This document shows, in pieces, positions 8,480 through 16,879 of a stretch of DNA of 64,000 nt (position 1 is its first letter; every line of letters starts with the position of its first letter). This DNA comes from Bacillus sp. FJAT-27445. GTDB lineage: Bacteria; Bacillota; Bacilli; Bacillales; Cytobacillaceae. Made by a program: the position numbers and the translations under genes. The DNA lies in contig NZ_LMTI01000007.1 of NCBI RefSeq assembly GCF_001510665.1, positions 142,197-206,196 of the forward strand, written 5' to 3'. The notes under the pieces are model-generated. The model was given only the letters and a program-made list of their open reading frames with translations, was not told the origin of the DNA and ran no database searches.

Positions 8480-8725
8480 TCATTCAAAAAATGCGAGTTC
8501 CTTTTCAATCTGTCTCCTGATTTTATCGAGGCATTCTTCTGGGGTTTTCGCAAAAACCCTCTTCCCATTCACAATCGCAAACGGGCTCCTCGCACACATC
8601 CCGCAAAAAGACAGGCATTCATTCCGGAGAACGGACACTTCAGGGTATTCCGATTCAAGGATCGTTTCAATATCAAGCACGTTGATGCTGTTGCTTTGGC
8701 ATATATCCACGATGACAATCCCCAT
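8480..8725 (-). CDS. YuzB-like DUF1450 small cysteine protein
   Basis: The 81-residue protein matches the YuzB type: Cys9 in an N-terminal beta strand and Cys37, Cys41 and Cys44 in the stretch ECLSFCGMC, followed by FAIVNGKRVFAKTPEE. The fold resembles a thioredoxin-like ferredoxin, and the four cysteines could bind a 2Fe-2S cluster or zinc. The function is not established. A strong AGGGGAGGG site precedes the start. Confidence 0.82.
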   Translation of the reverse strand: MGIVIVDICQSNSINVLDIETILESEYPEVSVLRNECLSFCGMCARSPFAIVNGKRVFAKTPEECLDKIRRQIEKELAFFE

Positions 8726-8978
8726 GTCGATCCCTCCCCTTATGTAAAAAAACAGGCAGGTATAGTATACCCTTGATTTCTTGCGGACATAGGGATTTGG
8801 CTTTTGGTAACGGTTTTGGGCAAGGTTCCTTATGTTAACGAATTCAATTACGCCGGATAAAGGTTAAAATGTTCTTTTTTTTAAAAAAAAATTAATTTCC
8901 CCTCATACATATTTACCCACATAAAGGAATTTTCCCCACCGTAATGTATGGTAATTTCAGTTAAGGGGGTTTCACATT
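8726..8978. other. intergenic spacer before the repeat protein gene
   Basis: This AT-rich spacer includes a poly-A/T stretch near 8870-8895. It must hold the promoters of two divergent genes, but no box pair stands out clearly enough to report. Confidence 0.4.
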
Positions 8979-10859
8979 TTGAAAAAGCCATTTAAGATTG
9001 CCATACCTGCCCTTGCTCTTGGATTAGCGTTTTCCACTGTAACCAGCGCATCGGCCATTTCCATCGGACAGAAATCGGAATCTACTCTAAAGGTTTCTGC
9101 CTCGGTCTCTAACAAAACAGCCGCCAAGCACAAGGCTGACAAAGAAGCGAAAAAGCGTCTGGCTACGATCAACAAAAATATAGCAAAGGTAGAATCAAGT
9201 AACAGGACGCTGGCAAAGGCCATAGTGGACATATATGCGAAAGCGACAGCCGGGACACTTTCGGTAAAAGTCGAGGCGGAATTTCACAAAAGTACTTCTG
9301 GTAAATTGAAGGCCAACAGCAACCAGCTGAAAGCCTTGAAGTCACAGGTGGACCAGGTGGCCAAAAAATATGGGAAAACGGAATCGGTTAACGCGGCCTA
9401 TGCTAAAATTACAGCCCAAACAAATGTAATCTCTCAGGAACAAAAGAAGCTTAACGATTTGCACACCCAGTTCGTGCAGGCACAAAAAGCAAAAGACGCC
9501 GCCAAACTGACCGCCTCGATTCAGGAAAGTGTCGTGAAGGCCGAAGCGAAAGTTGCCGCCCTTTCAAAGGCAACAGCCGAGTTCTATACGAAAGCGGTCA
9601 CAGTTCCTGTAACGGCTAATGCAGAGTTAGATTTCTATAAGAAAACCTCTGCTGACTTAACTTCCGTATCAAGTCAGCTTACAAATGCCAAAAAGCAGCT
9701 CGATGGGCTAGTGAAATCCTATGGGAAAACAGATGCGACAACTGCCCTATATGTAAGAGTTGCCACTCAGAATGAGGCAATTGCTGTTGCAAAAAAGAAC
9801 CTTGATAATTTGCACAGCCAGTTCCTGCAGAAAGACGCCGTGAATCAGGTAGCCGCCATTAATGCAGCGGTGCTGAAGGCGGAAGCGAACCTGGCGGCCA
9901 CTTCAAAGAATATTGCGGATTTTTATGCAAATGCGGCAACCACTCCTGTTACTGTCAAGGCTGAGTTAGATTTCTATAAGAAAAACTCGGCTGACTTAAC
10001 TTCCCTGTCAAACGGGCTTGCAAATTCGAAAAAGCAGCTCGACGGGCTAGTGAAATCCTATGGGAAAACAGATGCAACAACAGCCGTCTATGCAAAAATT
10101 TCCGCACAGAATGAGGCAATTGCCGTGGCGAAAAAGAACCTGGATAATTTGCACAGCCAGTACCTGCAAAAAGAGGCCGCAAAGCAGGTAGCCGCCATCA
10201 ATGATGCTGTGCTGAAGGCGGAAGCAAACCTGGCAGCCACTTCAAAAAATGTTACGGATTTTTATGTGAAGGCGGCAACTACTCCTGTAACGGCAAAAGA
10301 AGAAGCTGATTTTCACAAAAAAGCTACAGGGGAAATTCACGCGCATGCGGTTCTGTTGCCTTCATTAAAAAAGCAGCTTGACGCTCAAGTCAAATTAACA
10401 GGGAAAACCGATGCGGCAGTCGCCATATATGCAAAGATTACAGTTCAAACTGAGGCAAATGCCGCTGCGAAAAAGAAGCTGGATGAATTGCATAGCCAGT
10501 TCCTGAAGGCAGAAGTGGCGAAACAAGTGGCTGTTATTTCCGGTGAGGTGGCGAAAGTGGAGGCAAGAGTGGCTGCCGCTGCAAAAGCAACAGTCGAGTT
10601 TTACGCAAAAGCAGCAACCGTACCTGTTACAGCAAAAGCTGAGGCGGAGTTTTACGTGAACATGACCGGCGAGCTTGCAGCCAGCTCCGTCCAGCTTTCA
10701 GGACTGAAAAAGCAGCTCGACGATTATGTCAAAAAACACGGCAAAACAGAAGCTTCTTTAGCGCTTCACACAAAAATTAACGTTCAAAATCAAGCAATTG
10801 CCACAGCAAGCAAAACGTTGGTCGAATTGCACATTAACTTCAAGCCAGCTTCGGCTTAA
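8979..10859 (+). CDS. secreted protein of five ~114-residue coiled-coil repeats
   Basis: Translation begins at TTG 8979 after TTAAGGGGG. A Sec signal peptide (KK, hydrophobic core, cleavage near SASA at residue 26) is followed by a lysine- and alanine-rich protein of 626 residues. Five repeats start near residues 61, 177, 291, 404 and 517. Each contains a KAEA-type helix, the motif PVTxxAExxFY, a KKQLD helix, a GKTDA turn and a LHSQF end. Repeats 2, 3 and 4 are closest to each other, at DNA level too. There is no LPXTG motif, SLH domain or enzymatic motif. It may be an exported fibrous or cell-wall-associated protein. I do not recognise a family. Confidence 0.8.
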   Translation: MKKPFKIAIPALALGLAFSTVTSASAISIGQKSESTLKVSASVSNKTAAKHKADKEAKKRLATINKNIAKVESSNRTLAKAIVDIYAKATAGTLSVKVEAEFHKSTSGKLKANSNQLKALKSQVDQVAKKYGKTESVNAAYAKITAQTNVISQEQKKLNDLHTQFVQAQKAKDAAKLTASIQESVVKAEAKVAALSKATAEFYTKAVTVPVTANAELDFYKKTSADLTSVSSQLTNAKKQLDGLVKSYGKTDATTALYVRVATQNEAIAVAKKNLDNLHSQFLQKDAVNQVAAINAAVLKAEANLAATSKNIADFYANAATTPVTVKAELDFYKKNSADLTSLSNGLANSKKQLDGLVKSYGKTDATTAVYAKISAQNEAIAVAKKNLDNLHSQYLQKEAAKQVAAINDAVLKAEANLAATSKNVTDFYVKAATTPVTAKEEADFHKKATGEIHAHAVLLPSLKKQLDAQVKLTGKTDAAVAIYAKITVQTEANAAAKKKLDELHSQFLKAEVAKQVAVISGEVAKVEARVAAAAKATVEFYAKAATVPVTAKAEAEFYVNMTGELAASSVQLSGLKKQLDDYVKKHGKTEASLALHTKINVQNQAIATASKTLVELHINFKPASA

Positions 10860-10865
10860 TTTTAT

Positions 10866-10900
10866 CAAGGAAGGCCCCTTCAAGGAGCCTTCCTTCTTTG
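10866..10900 (+). terminator. terminator of the repeat protein gene
   Basis: AAGGAAGGC (10868-10876) pairs with GCCTTCCTT (10887-10895), followed by a T-rich tail. Confidence 0.88.
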
Positions 10901-10972
10901 TTGCTGGAGAATCCACAAATAAAAGGCTTTGATTTCCTGGCTGTAAAAATAGAGATGGATTCGCCTGTTAAA

Positions 10973-11920
10973 CTACTGTTGGAACGCTTGGTCGATGTGC
11001 CGTATTTCTTCTTCAGTCAAGTGGACATCAAGCGTTTTTAGATTGTTGAGTACTTGTTCCGCTTGTTTTGCGCCTGGAATGATTGCATCGATGACGTCGC
11101 GTGTTAAATACCAGGCTAGAACAACGTGTGCCACGTCCGCACCCTTTTGCTCCGCAATCTCCCTTACTTTTTCTACTTTTTCCAATGCCGCCTCAAAGGT
11201 CTCCTTTTGGAAAAACTTCCCGCGCTTGCCTTCGAGGTTTGTTTTCTTGTCATACTTTCCGGTCAGAAGGCCTTTGGCGAGCGGAAAATACGGGATAAAT
11301 GAAATATTTTTTTCGCGGAAATATGGGAATAATTCCTGTTCGGCACTGCGGTTCAGGAGATTGTACTCGCCCTGGTACACATCGATGTAGCCGTCCTTAT
11401 TCGCTTCCTTCAGCTGCTCCAGCGAAAAGTTGGAAACACCGATTGCGCGAATTTTCCCTTCATCCTTCAGACGCTTCAGTGCGCCGACCGCCTCATCCTT
11501 TGGCGTATCCTTGTCCGGAAAATGAATATAGAACAGATCAATGTAATCAGACTGAAGGCGATTCAGGCTTTCTTCAACGGAACGGGTCAAAAACGCAGGG
11601 TCATTGTTGTGGACAACGTCCTGCCCGGCGAATGTATAGGAAGCTTTTGTGGCAATGACCGTTTCCGAACGTTTCCCGGTTTCTTTTACAATCTGTCCGA
11701 TAATTTCCTCGGACCGCCCCAATCCATAAAAGTAAGCTGTATCAAAAAAATTCAATCCGTTTTCCAAACCTGCACGGATCATTTCAAAGCTTGCGCCTTC
11801 ATCAATATTCGGATAGATATTATGCCCTCCGACCGCATTTGTTCCCATTCCAATCGGATTCACATACAAATCCGTCCTACCAAGTCGCATCTTCCCGGCC
11901 ATTTCCAACCAACCTTCCAT
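10973..11920 (-). CDS. aldo/keto reductase
   Basis: The protein of about 305-315 residues has the NADPH-dependent AKR barrel: RLGRTDLYVNPIGMGTNAVGG at the N-terminus, the catalytic Asp and Tyr in FDTAYFYGLGRSEE, the Lys in IATKASY, the His in DLFYIHFPD, and the cofactor loop IPGAKQ. It resembles the YhdN group that reduces aldehydes and ketones. The exact start is uncertain. The first ATG has only a weak GGGG site, and the ATG six codons later follows GGAAGG. It runs in the same direction as the methyltransferase 15 bases upstream, so the two probably share a transcript. Confidence 0.88.
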   Translation of the reverse strand: MEGWLEMAGKMRLGRTDLYVNPIGMGTNAVGGHNIYPNIDEGASFEMIRAGLENGLNFFDTAYFYGLGRSEEIIGQIVKETGKRSETVIATKASYTFAGQDVVHNNDPAFLTRSVEESLNRLQSDYIDLFYIHFPDKDTPKDEAVGALKRLKDEGKIRAIGVSNFSLEQLKEANKDGYIDVYQGEYNLLNRSAEQELFPYFREKNISFIPYFPLAKGLLTGKYDKKTNLEGKRGKFFQKETFEAALEKVEKVREIAEQKGADVAHVVLAWYLTRDVIDAIIPGAKQAEQVLNNLKTLDVHLTEEEIRHIDQAFQQ

Positions 11921-11935
11921 TATGTAGTAACCCCA

Positions 11936-12565
11936 TCATATCAAACCAGGCTTCTCGCAAAAAATGATTTGCCGCCCGTCCTGTTCATTTTCTTCATAAA
12001 AAAGTACCTTCCATCCGCGGAACTCCTTAAGCAGCTCATTCGGCCTTAGCCGGAATTGCTTCGAAACCCGCCCGCGTTCCAATTTCTGCGAATCATAATA
12101 GGTCTCCATAAAGAAATGGCCACCTTCTTTTATTACGCCCTTCACATAAGGAAACAACGAACGGTCCAAATAATACGCAATCACAACGAAGTCAAAGGTC
12201 CCCTTTTGAAACGGTAAATTTTCCAACTCTGTAAGGTCCATGACCGAGGCATTGATTTTTAATCGCTTTTTTTCAGCCAGCTCCTGCACAAACTCAATGG
12301 CTGTTTCCGAAATATCAATAGCCTCCACCTCGTATCCCCGGTCCGCCAAAAACAGGCTGTTCCCGCCAAGCCCGCAGGCGAGATCAAGAGCCTTCCCCCC
12401 ATTCAGATAAGCGAAAAGGGTATTCAGCCGCTCGCTTGGCAAGGGCTCCGCCATATCTGCCAGCCGTTCTTTGTGCTTGTTGTTCCATTTTGCTTTTGTA
12501 TGGTTTTCGTTTGAAATTTTTGATTCCCTCCCCTCCTCAGACGTATCATTCATTAAGTTCCACAT
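11936..12565 (-). CDS. class I SAM-dependent methyltransferase
   Basis: The 209-residue protein has the AdoMet-binding motif I ALDLACGLGGNSLFLADRG, the acidic loop VEAIDIS, motif II near MDLTEL, and motif III DFVVIAYYLDRSLFP, the usual small-molecule or YcgJ-like methyltransferase layout. The substrate is unknown. The start is ambiguous. The ATG at 12565 has its purine site (GGAAGGG) 13 bases away, an ATG four codons later is possible, and a very strong GAGGAGGGGAGGG tract lies inside the reading frame at codons 10-14. A nine-codon ORF (MKLYVELNE) begins between the GGAAGGG site and the start and ends within the N-terminal coding region. Confidence 0.83.
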   Translation of the reverse strand: MWNLMNDTSEEGRESKISNENHTKAKWNNKHKERLADMAEPLPSERLNTLFAYLNGGKALDLACGLGGNSLFLADRGYEVEAIDISETAIEFVQELAEKKRLKINASVMDLTELENLPFQKGTFDFVVIAYYLDRSLFPYVKGVIKEGGHFFMETYYDSQKLERGRVSKQFRLRPNELLKEFRGWKVLFYEENEQDGRQIIFCEKPGLI

Positions 12566-12643
12566 AAAGCTTCATACACCCTTCCTATTTCAAAAAAATA
12601 TTCCTTAAAACACCGATTCCATCTGCTGCCTAAAGTTAGCCTT

Positions 12644-12728
12644 CTATCAGTGGTGGGGGGTGCATCCCCATTAATGGTTAGCCCCTTTATATTGCAGGGT
12701 AGTTCACCAATCGGACCTTTACCAGCCA
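12644..12728. repeat. structured element, copy B (5' part)
   Basis: ATCAGTGG...CCCCATTAATGG gives an imperfect stem, followed by GGTTAG and then CACCAATCGGACC and TTTACC. The order matches the first half of the element at 4198-4337 (ATCAGT, GGTTAG, ACCAATCGGACC). The ACGGGCAG arm is altered here. Confidence 0.55.
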
Positions 12729-12759
12729 TAAATCGGGTGGTGAATGTGTCCAAAATGTG

Positions 12760-12862
12760 ACAGTTTTCGATATCGGCCTTGAAACTTTCGTTATCCTCCT
12801 AAAAGTTTTCGATATATCTAAAAAGTTTTCGATAACAGTATGTAAATTTTCGATATATCTCC
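12760..12862. repeat. short phased array of TTTTCGATA units
   Basis: Units of the form AGTTTTCGATATATCT begin (at TTTTCG) near 12764, 12786, 12807, 12827 and 12847, so they are spaced 22, 21, 20 and 20 bp, close to two helical turns. The second unit is degenerate. No coding function is apparent. Confidence 0.75.
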
Positions 12863-13083
12863 AAACACGTTAAAAAAAACTCATTTGGACCTTTGGCGAT
12901 GGGGGATTATCAGCCAAAAACGACTTCTATGAACCCAGTAGTCGGAGTTTATCCATAAAAAATTGCTAAACCCGTTTTCCAAAAAGAAAAGGGGGCCTAT
13001 TTTTCTAAAAAAAGGAACGCTTTGTGGCCTGGCACCTTCCACATTACAACATACTTTAGGGCGAAGTTGTCCATCCAGATTGG

Positions 13084-13098
13084 CTGCCCGTTAAGAGT
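13084..13098. repeat. structured element, copy C (3' arm only)
   Basis: CTGCCCGTTAAGAGT is identical to the 3' arm of the element at 4315-4329. With copy B about 350 bp upstream, it may be the other end of one interrupted element. Confidence 0.5.
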
Positions 13099-13198
13099 AA
13101 GTAAGTCCTTTCCCCAAAAACCAATTAATACCAACATACCCAACTTAAAAATATTGGTATAATTGGTATTGAATGAATTTTCTAGGGGGAAAGAGAAG

Positions 13199-14449
13199 TT
13201 GAAGCTTTTTAAGACTATTATCATGATTTTGCTGCTATTGTTCTTGTTGATTTTATCAACTGCGGCTCCAATTGCCCTGATTGGCGTGGCTTTGTACGGG
13301 GCGGGGTTTTGGCTGAGCCACCAAAAGTCCAAAGGCAGGGTTTATTTTAAAAAACCGTGGCTGCTCTTAACTGCGGGAGTCCTTTCGACTTTCATCCTGG
13401 TCGGAACGTTTGCCGAGGCGACTGAAGGCCAGGCCTCATCAAAACCTGAAGTAAAAATCGATAAGCAGGCCAGCGATAAAAAAGCCGCTAAAGAAAAAGA
13501 TAAAGCGGACGAAAAGGCCAAAGCAGCACTTTTAGCAAAAAATGCCGCTGAAGAAAAGGCGAAGGCCGAGGAAGCAGAGAAAGCGAAAGCCGAAGCCGAA
13601 GCAAAGAAGCAGGCCGAGGAAAAAGCAAACGCGGAAGCCGAAGCGAAAAAACAGGCGGAGGCCAAACAAAAGGCCGAAGCCGAAGCGAGAAAACAGGCGG
13701 AGGCCAAACAAAGGGCCGAAGCCGAGGCGAAAGCCAAGCAGGCAGCAAATACAAATGCGTTAGTTGCCGCCCTTGCACTTGAAAAGGTCACCGTTGGCCG
13801 CGTAGTCGATGGAGATACGATCGAGACATCAGACGGGAGAAAAATCCGTTTTATCGGTGTGAACACGCCCGAATCTACGACAAGGCATGAAAAGTATGGC
13901 AAAGAAGCAAGCAATTACACGAAATCAAAATTGGACGGTAAACAAATCTGGATCCAAAAAGACGTGAGCAATACCGACCGGTACGGGCGCTTGCTGCGCA
14001 TCATCTGGCTTGCCGTCCCAACGGATGACATGAACGAAAAGGAAATTCGCGCAAAGATGTTCAATGCCGAGCTCGTCTTGAACGGATATGCGGAACCATC
14101 CACCTACACACCTGACGTAAAATATAGCGAGTTCTTTGTAAAATTCGCTCGGGAGGCGCGTCAAAACAATAAAGGTCTTTGGGCATATGGGCCGAATGGG
14201 ACAACGAAGGGCGACCTTGATCCAAAAACATCAACCCAAAGTTCTTCACAACCGAAGCCTGCCGCGTCTCAGCCTGCAAAAACGACTGTGAAACCAGCAG
14301 CGCCAGCACCTTCAACCAGCACGCAAACTGAAATATTTGCAAACTGTACGGAGCTAAGGCAAAAGTATCCGAACGGCGTCCCATCAACACACCCGGCCTA
14401 TCAGGCAAAAATGGACCGCGACAAAGACAACTATGCCTGTGAAAGATAA
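13199..14449 (+). CDS. membrane-anchored thermonuclease with Excalibur domain
   Basis: The start is TTG 13199 after AGGGGGAAAG, giving 416 residues; an upstream in-frame TTG at 13163 has no site. Two hydrophobic segments (about 5-38 and 52-71) are followed by a long Ala/Lys/Glu coiled-coil linker (85-190) with repeated EAEAKKQAE units. The staphylococcal-nuclease fold occupies about 196-345. Its catalytic residues are Arg217 (KIRFIG), Glu225 (NTPE) and Arg264 (DRYGR); Asp204 and Asp206 lie in VVDGDT. The position often Asp before TPE is Asn here. The C-terminal 40 residues form an Excalibur domain (NCTELRQKYPNGV... DRDKDNYACER) that binds calcium. It probably degrades nucleic acids outside the membrane. 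Confidence 0.92.
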   Translation: MKLFKTIIMILLLLFLLILSTAAPIALIGVALYGAGFWLSHQKSKGRVYFKKPWLLLTAGVLSTFILVGTFAEATEGQASSKPEVKIDKQASDKKAAKEKDKADEKAKAALLAKNAAEEKAKAEEAEKAKAEAEAKKQAEEKANAEAEAKKQAEAKQKAEAEARKQAEAKQRAEAEAKAKQAANTNALVAALALEKVTVGRVVDGDTIETSDGRKIRFIGVNTPESTTRHEKYGKEASNYTKSKLDGKQIWIQKDVSNTDRYGRLLRIIWLAVPTDDMNEKEIRAKMFNAELVLNGYAEPSTYTPDVKYSEFFVKFAREARQNNKGLWAYGPNGTTKGDLDPKTSTQSSSQPKPAASQPAKTTVKPAAPAPSTSTQTEIFANCTELRQKYPNGVPSTHPAYQAKMDRDKDNYACER

Positions 14450-14482
14450 CAAGTGAAGCCACTGCGGCTTCACTTTTTTATT
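14450..14482 (+). terminator. terminator of the thermonuclease gene
   Basis: AAGTGAAGCC and GGCTTCACTT pair around a five-base loop, followed by TTTTTT. Confidence 0.92.
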
Positions 14483-14593
14483 GGGCAACATTTTTTCAAG
14501 AGGATTGCCACGCTTGAATATTCACTCACCATTCAAACAAAACAGTCGCCTGTTAAATACCTTGTAAAAATCATTGTCATGGCGGTGTCTTGA

Positions 14594-15003
14594 ATGGGGT
14601 ATTCCAAGCCAACAAAACAAAAAGAAATGAACGTTCAGGAAAAAGAAATTGAGGATCTTAAATTAACACTTGAAAAACAAATCGCAATATCCATTTGTAT
14701 TCAGGCTATTAGGCAATAATGGAAGTCTTTCTCGTACTAAAATTACTATCAATAAGCGAGAGAACAGAGGGAGAGCAAACGTTGGCGAAAGGCGTCCTGA
14801 TTCAAATGTTTGGCCAAATAACAGAATCAATAGGTGTGACCAAAGAAATAACACGACAGGCACCAGGTATTCTACCAGAAGCGCAAAGTATTGCCATCAC
14901 TGGTGACTGGCTGCAGTCATTGGGCGCAGCTATCGAGGCGATGGGTGGAGAAATGGTACTTACAGAAGAAAAGCAAAGCGGACGGCCCAAATTTGTACCT
15001 TAA
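14594..15003 (+). pseudogene. frameshifted repetitive small protein (DUF6944-like)
   Basis: An ORF of 41 codons (14594-14719) starts with MGYSKPTKQ and ends TAA. A second of 94 codons starts at the overlapping ATG (14719-15003). The repeat phrasing crosses the break: QAIRQ at the end of the first continues as IMEVF in the second, matching IQMFGQITESIGV and LQSLGAAIEAMGG downstream. Inserting one A near 14716 (CAATAATG to CAAATAATG) would restore a single 136-residue protein. It therefore looks like a one-base deletion, either a real mutation or a sequencing slip. Overlapping translational coupling is the less likely alternative. The pattern of spaced QxxGxxxExxG motifs resembles repetitive DUF6944-type Bacillus proteins of unknown function. 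Confidence 0.7.
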
Positions 15004-15011
15004 AAGGCGAG

Positions 15012-15045
15012 AAAGTGAAGCAGAGAAAATCTCCTGCTTCACTTT
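15012..15045 (+). terminator. hairpin/terminator after the frameshifted gene
   Basis: AAAGTGAAGCAG pairs with CTGCTTCACTTT with an inner GAGA/TCTC match. It belongs to the GAAGCAG hairpin family dispersed through the window. Confidence 0.8.
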
Positions 15046-15094
15046 AGTCAAAAAATTGTATATAAACGAAAACAATAAATAAAATGGAGAACGA

Positions 15095-15124
15095 ATGAAG
15101 CACTAGATACGTCCCCTGCTTCAT
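15095..15124. repeat. dispersed GAAGCA...CCCCTGCTTC hairpin
   Basis: ATGAAGCA pairs imperfectly with TGCTTCAT around GATACGTCCCC. The phrase GATACGTCCCCTGCTTCA recurs in the window at 30754-30784 and, slightly altered, at 32347-32376. Confidence 0.7.
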
Positions 15125-15176
15125 GTTGGCATCATGGTCGGGGATATTGATCAATCGTTTTCCAACGGTGATTGCA

Positions 15177-15217
15177 ATGAGGCAGGAGAACCATTCCCTG
15201 CCTCATTATGCTTTTTT
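15177..15217. repeat. dispersed hairpin, variant with GAGGCAGG arms
   Basis: ATGAGGCAGG pairs with CCTGCCTCAT, followed closely by a T-run. It is similar in architecture to the neighbouring GAAGCAG hairpins but has compensating changes in both arms. Confidence 0.65.
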
Positions 15218-15391
15218 AAGAGATTAATACCATTATCTTCTATATTAGGATAATATAAATTCTAAAGATTTTCTAAATTTAGAACCTTCAAAAATCACCT
15301 GGAACTTTACTAATTTATGAACTTTTTATGGATTTTTATCAAAAAAATGGGATTTAAGGCATTTTTATTTTTAACAAAGTTATTTGCGTCA
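15218..15391. other. AT-rich spacer before the sstT promoter
   Basis: This spacer is very AT-rich and has no credible ORF or repeat. Confidence 0.5.
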
Positions 15392-15420
15392 TTGTAATAT
15401 ATCTAAATTTTCAATATAAT
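15392..15420 (+). promoter_or_regulatory. promoter of sstT
   Basis: -35 TTGTAA (15392-15397) and -10 TATAAT (15415-15420) are separated by 17 bp. This leaves a leader of about 95 bases before the gene. Confidence 0.75.
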
Positions 15421-15519
15421 ACTTTTATATTTACTGTTATTGGTGGATAGCATTTTAATAGCTGCCGCAAAGTTATACTATAAGCACAGAAAGTCAATTT
15501 GCACAAGCGGGGGGAGAAA

Positions 15520-16758
15520 ATGAAAGGTCTATTTAAGAAGTGGAATCAGTTGAGCCTGGTCAAGCAAATCATCATTGGTTTGGTGGTTGGTATCATACTG
15601 GCTGTTGCGATTCCCAGTGTAGCAAAGCCTCTAGTTATTTTTGGTTCTTTATTTGTTGGTGCTTTAAAGGGGATTGCGCCAATCCTGGTCTTGTTCCTTG
15701 TCATGTCTGCCATCGCACAGCATAAGAGCGGCCGCCAAACGAATATGAAATCCATCATATTCCTGTATCTTTTAGGAACCTTTTTAGCCGGATTAATCGC
15801 GGTAATCGTCAGCTTTATATTCCCGGTAAGCCTGACGCTTGTGAAAGGCGCTGAAGGCGTAGCGGCTCCCGGGGGAATTGTCGAAGTTCTTAAAACCTTG
15901 CTTCTGAATGTAGTCGACAATCCGGTGAAAGCGATTTACAATGCGAATTACATTGGTATCCTTGCATGGGCGGTTGTCCTGGGTATTGTCCTGCGCAATG
16001 CACCGGATACAACCAAAACAATGATTTCAAATTTTTCAGATGCGATAGCCAAAATTGTGACATGGGTTATCAAGCTAGCACCACTTGGCATCATGGGACT
16101 TGTCATTGAGTCAATCACTACAAACGGCCTTGAGTCGCTGCTGAGCTATGGCAAACTGTTGGCCGTATTGATTGGCTGCATGCTCTTTGTCGCTTTTATT
16201 GTCAATCCGGCAATCGTTTATTTCACGATCCGCCAAAACCCATACCCACTCGTATTGAGATGTTTAAGGGAAAGCGGAATTACAGCATTCTTTACCCGTA
16301 GCTCTGCTGCCAACATTCCGGTAAACATGAAGCTTTGTGAAAAACTTGGATTGGACAAGGATACCTATTCCGTCTCCATCCCACTTGGTGCCACCATCAA
16401 TATGGCTGGTGCCGCAGTAACAATCTCAGTACTGACATTGGCAGCGGTTAATACACTTGGAATTGAAGTAGACATACCGACAGCTATTATACTAAGCGTA
16501 CTTTCAGCTATTTGCGCTTGTGGTGCATCCGGGGTGGCCGGCGGCTCACTATTACTGATTCCACTTGCAGCAAGCTTGTTCGGAATTCCAAACGATGTGG
16601 CAATGCAGATCGTTGGCGTTGGCTTTATCATCGGCGTTCTCCAAGACTCCTTTGAAACAGCCCTTAACTCTTCAACGGACGTCCTGTTCACAGCTGCTGC
16701 TGAGTACAGAAACCGCCGCAAAGAAGGAAAAAGCATAAATATGAAACAAGCAATTTAA
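15520..16758 (+). CDS. sstT: Na+:serine/threonine symporter SstT
   Basis: The start at ATG 15520 follows GCGGGGGGAG and gives 412 residues; a TTG at 15499 is in frame but falls before that site. The protein is a dicarboxylate/amino acid:cation symporter with about eight membrane helices and two re-entrant loops. The signature [20 protein letters not shown] and the loop [14 protein letters not shown] are characteristic of SstT. The segment [13 protein letters not shown] and the C-terminal [13 protein letters not shown] complete the substrate and sodium sites. It should import serine or threonine with sodium. It is monocistronic, with a strong promoter and terminator of its own. Confidence 0.93.
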   Translation: MKGLFKKWNQLSLVKQIIIGLVVGIILAVAIPSVAKPLVIFGSLFVGALKGIAPILVLFLVMSAIAQHKSGRQTNMKSIIFLYLLGTFLAGLIAVIVSFIFPVSLTLVKGAEGVAAPGGIVEVLKTLLLNVVDNPVKAIYNANYIGILAWAVVLGIVLRNAPDTTKTMISNFSDAIAKIVTWVIKLAPLGIMGLVIESITTNGLESLLSYGKLLAVLIGCMLFVAFIVNPAIVYFTIRQNPYPLVLRCLRESGITAFFTRSSAANIPVNMKLCEKLGLDKDTYSVSIPLGATINMAGAAVTISVLTLAAVNTLGIEVDIPTAIILSVLSAICACGASGVAGGSLLLIPLAASLFGIPNDVAMQIVGVGFIIGVLQDSFETALNSSTDVLFTAAAEYRNRRKEGKSINMKQAI

Positions 16759-16797
16759 TGTGAAGCAGGGGACGTTTCCTCTGCTTCATTTTTTTAC
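16759..16797 (+). terminator. terminator of sstT
   Basis: TGAAGCAGGGGA pairs with TCCTCTGCTTCA, then a run of T. It is another member of the GAAGCAGGGG hairpin family, here clearly used as a terminator. Confidence 0.85.
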
Positions 16798-16879
16798 CGA
16801 TGTGATGGGGCATTTCCATCCAATGAAGCCTGCCGGCTGTTGCGGCAAGGAATCTCGAGGAAAGAACAAGATGCGCAAG

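Larger units (their letters stand above)
12566..13183. other. gene-free stretch holding two repeat structures
   Basis: No credible ORF is present. The stretch holds copy B and copy C of the structured element and a short helically phased array, each listed separately. The end (13130-13180) carries near-direct ATTGGTAT repeats ahead of the thermonuclease gene. Confidence 0.7.

Noticed and set aside
12553-12753. A 66-codon minus-strand ORF before the methyltransferase
   Set aside because: It runs through the structured repeat copy B and overlaps the methyltransferase start; it has no ribosome site.
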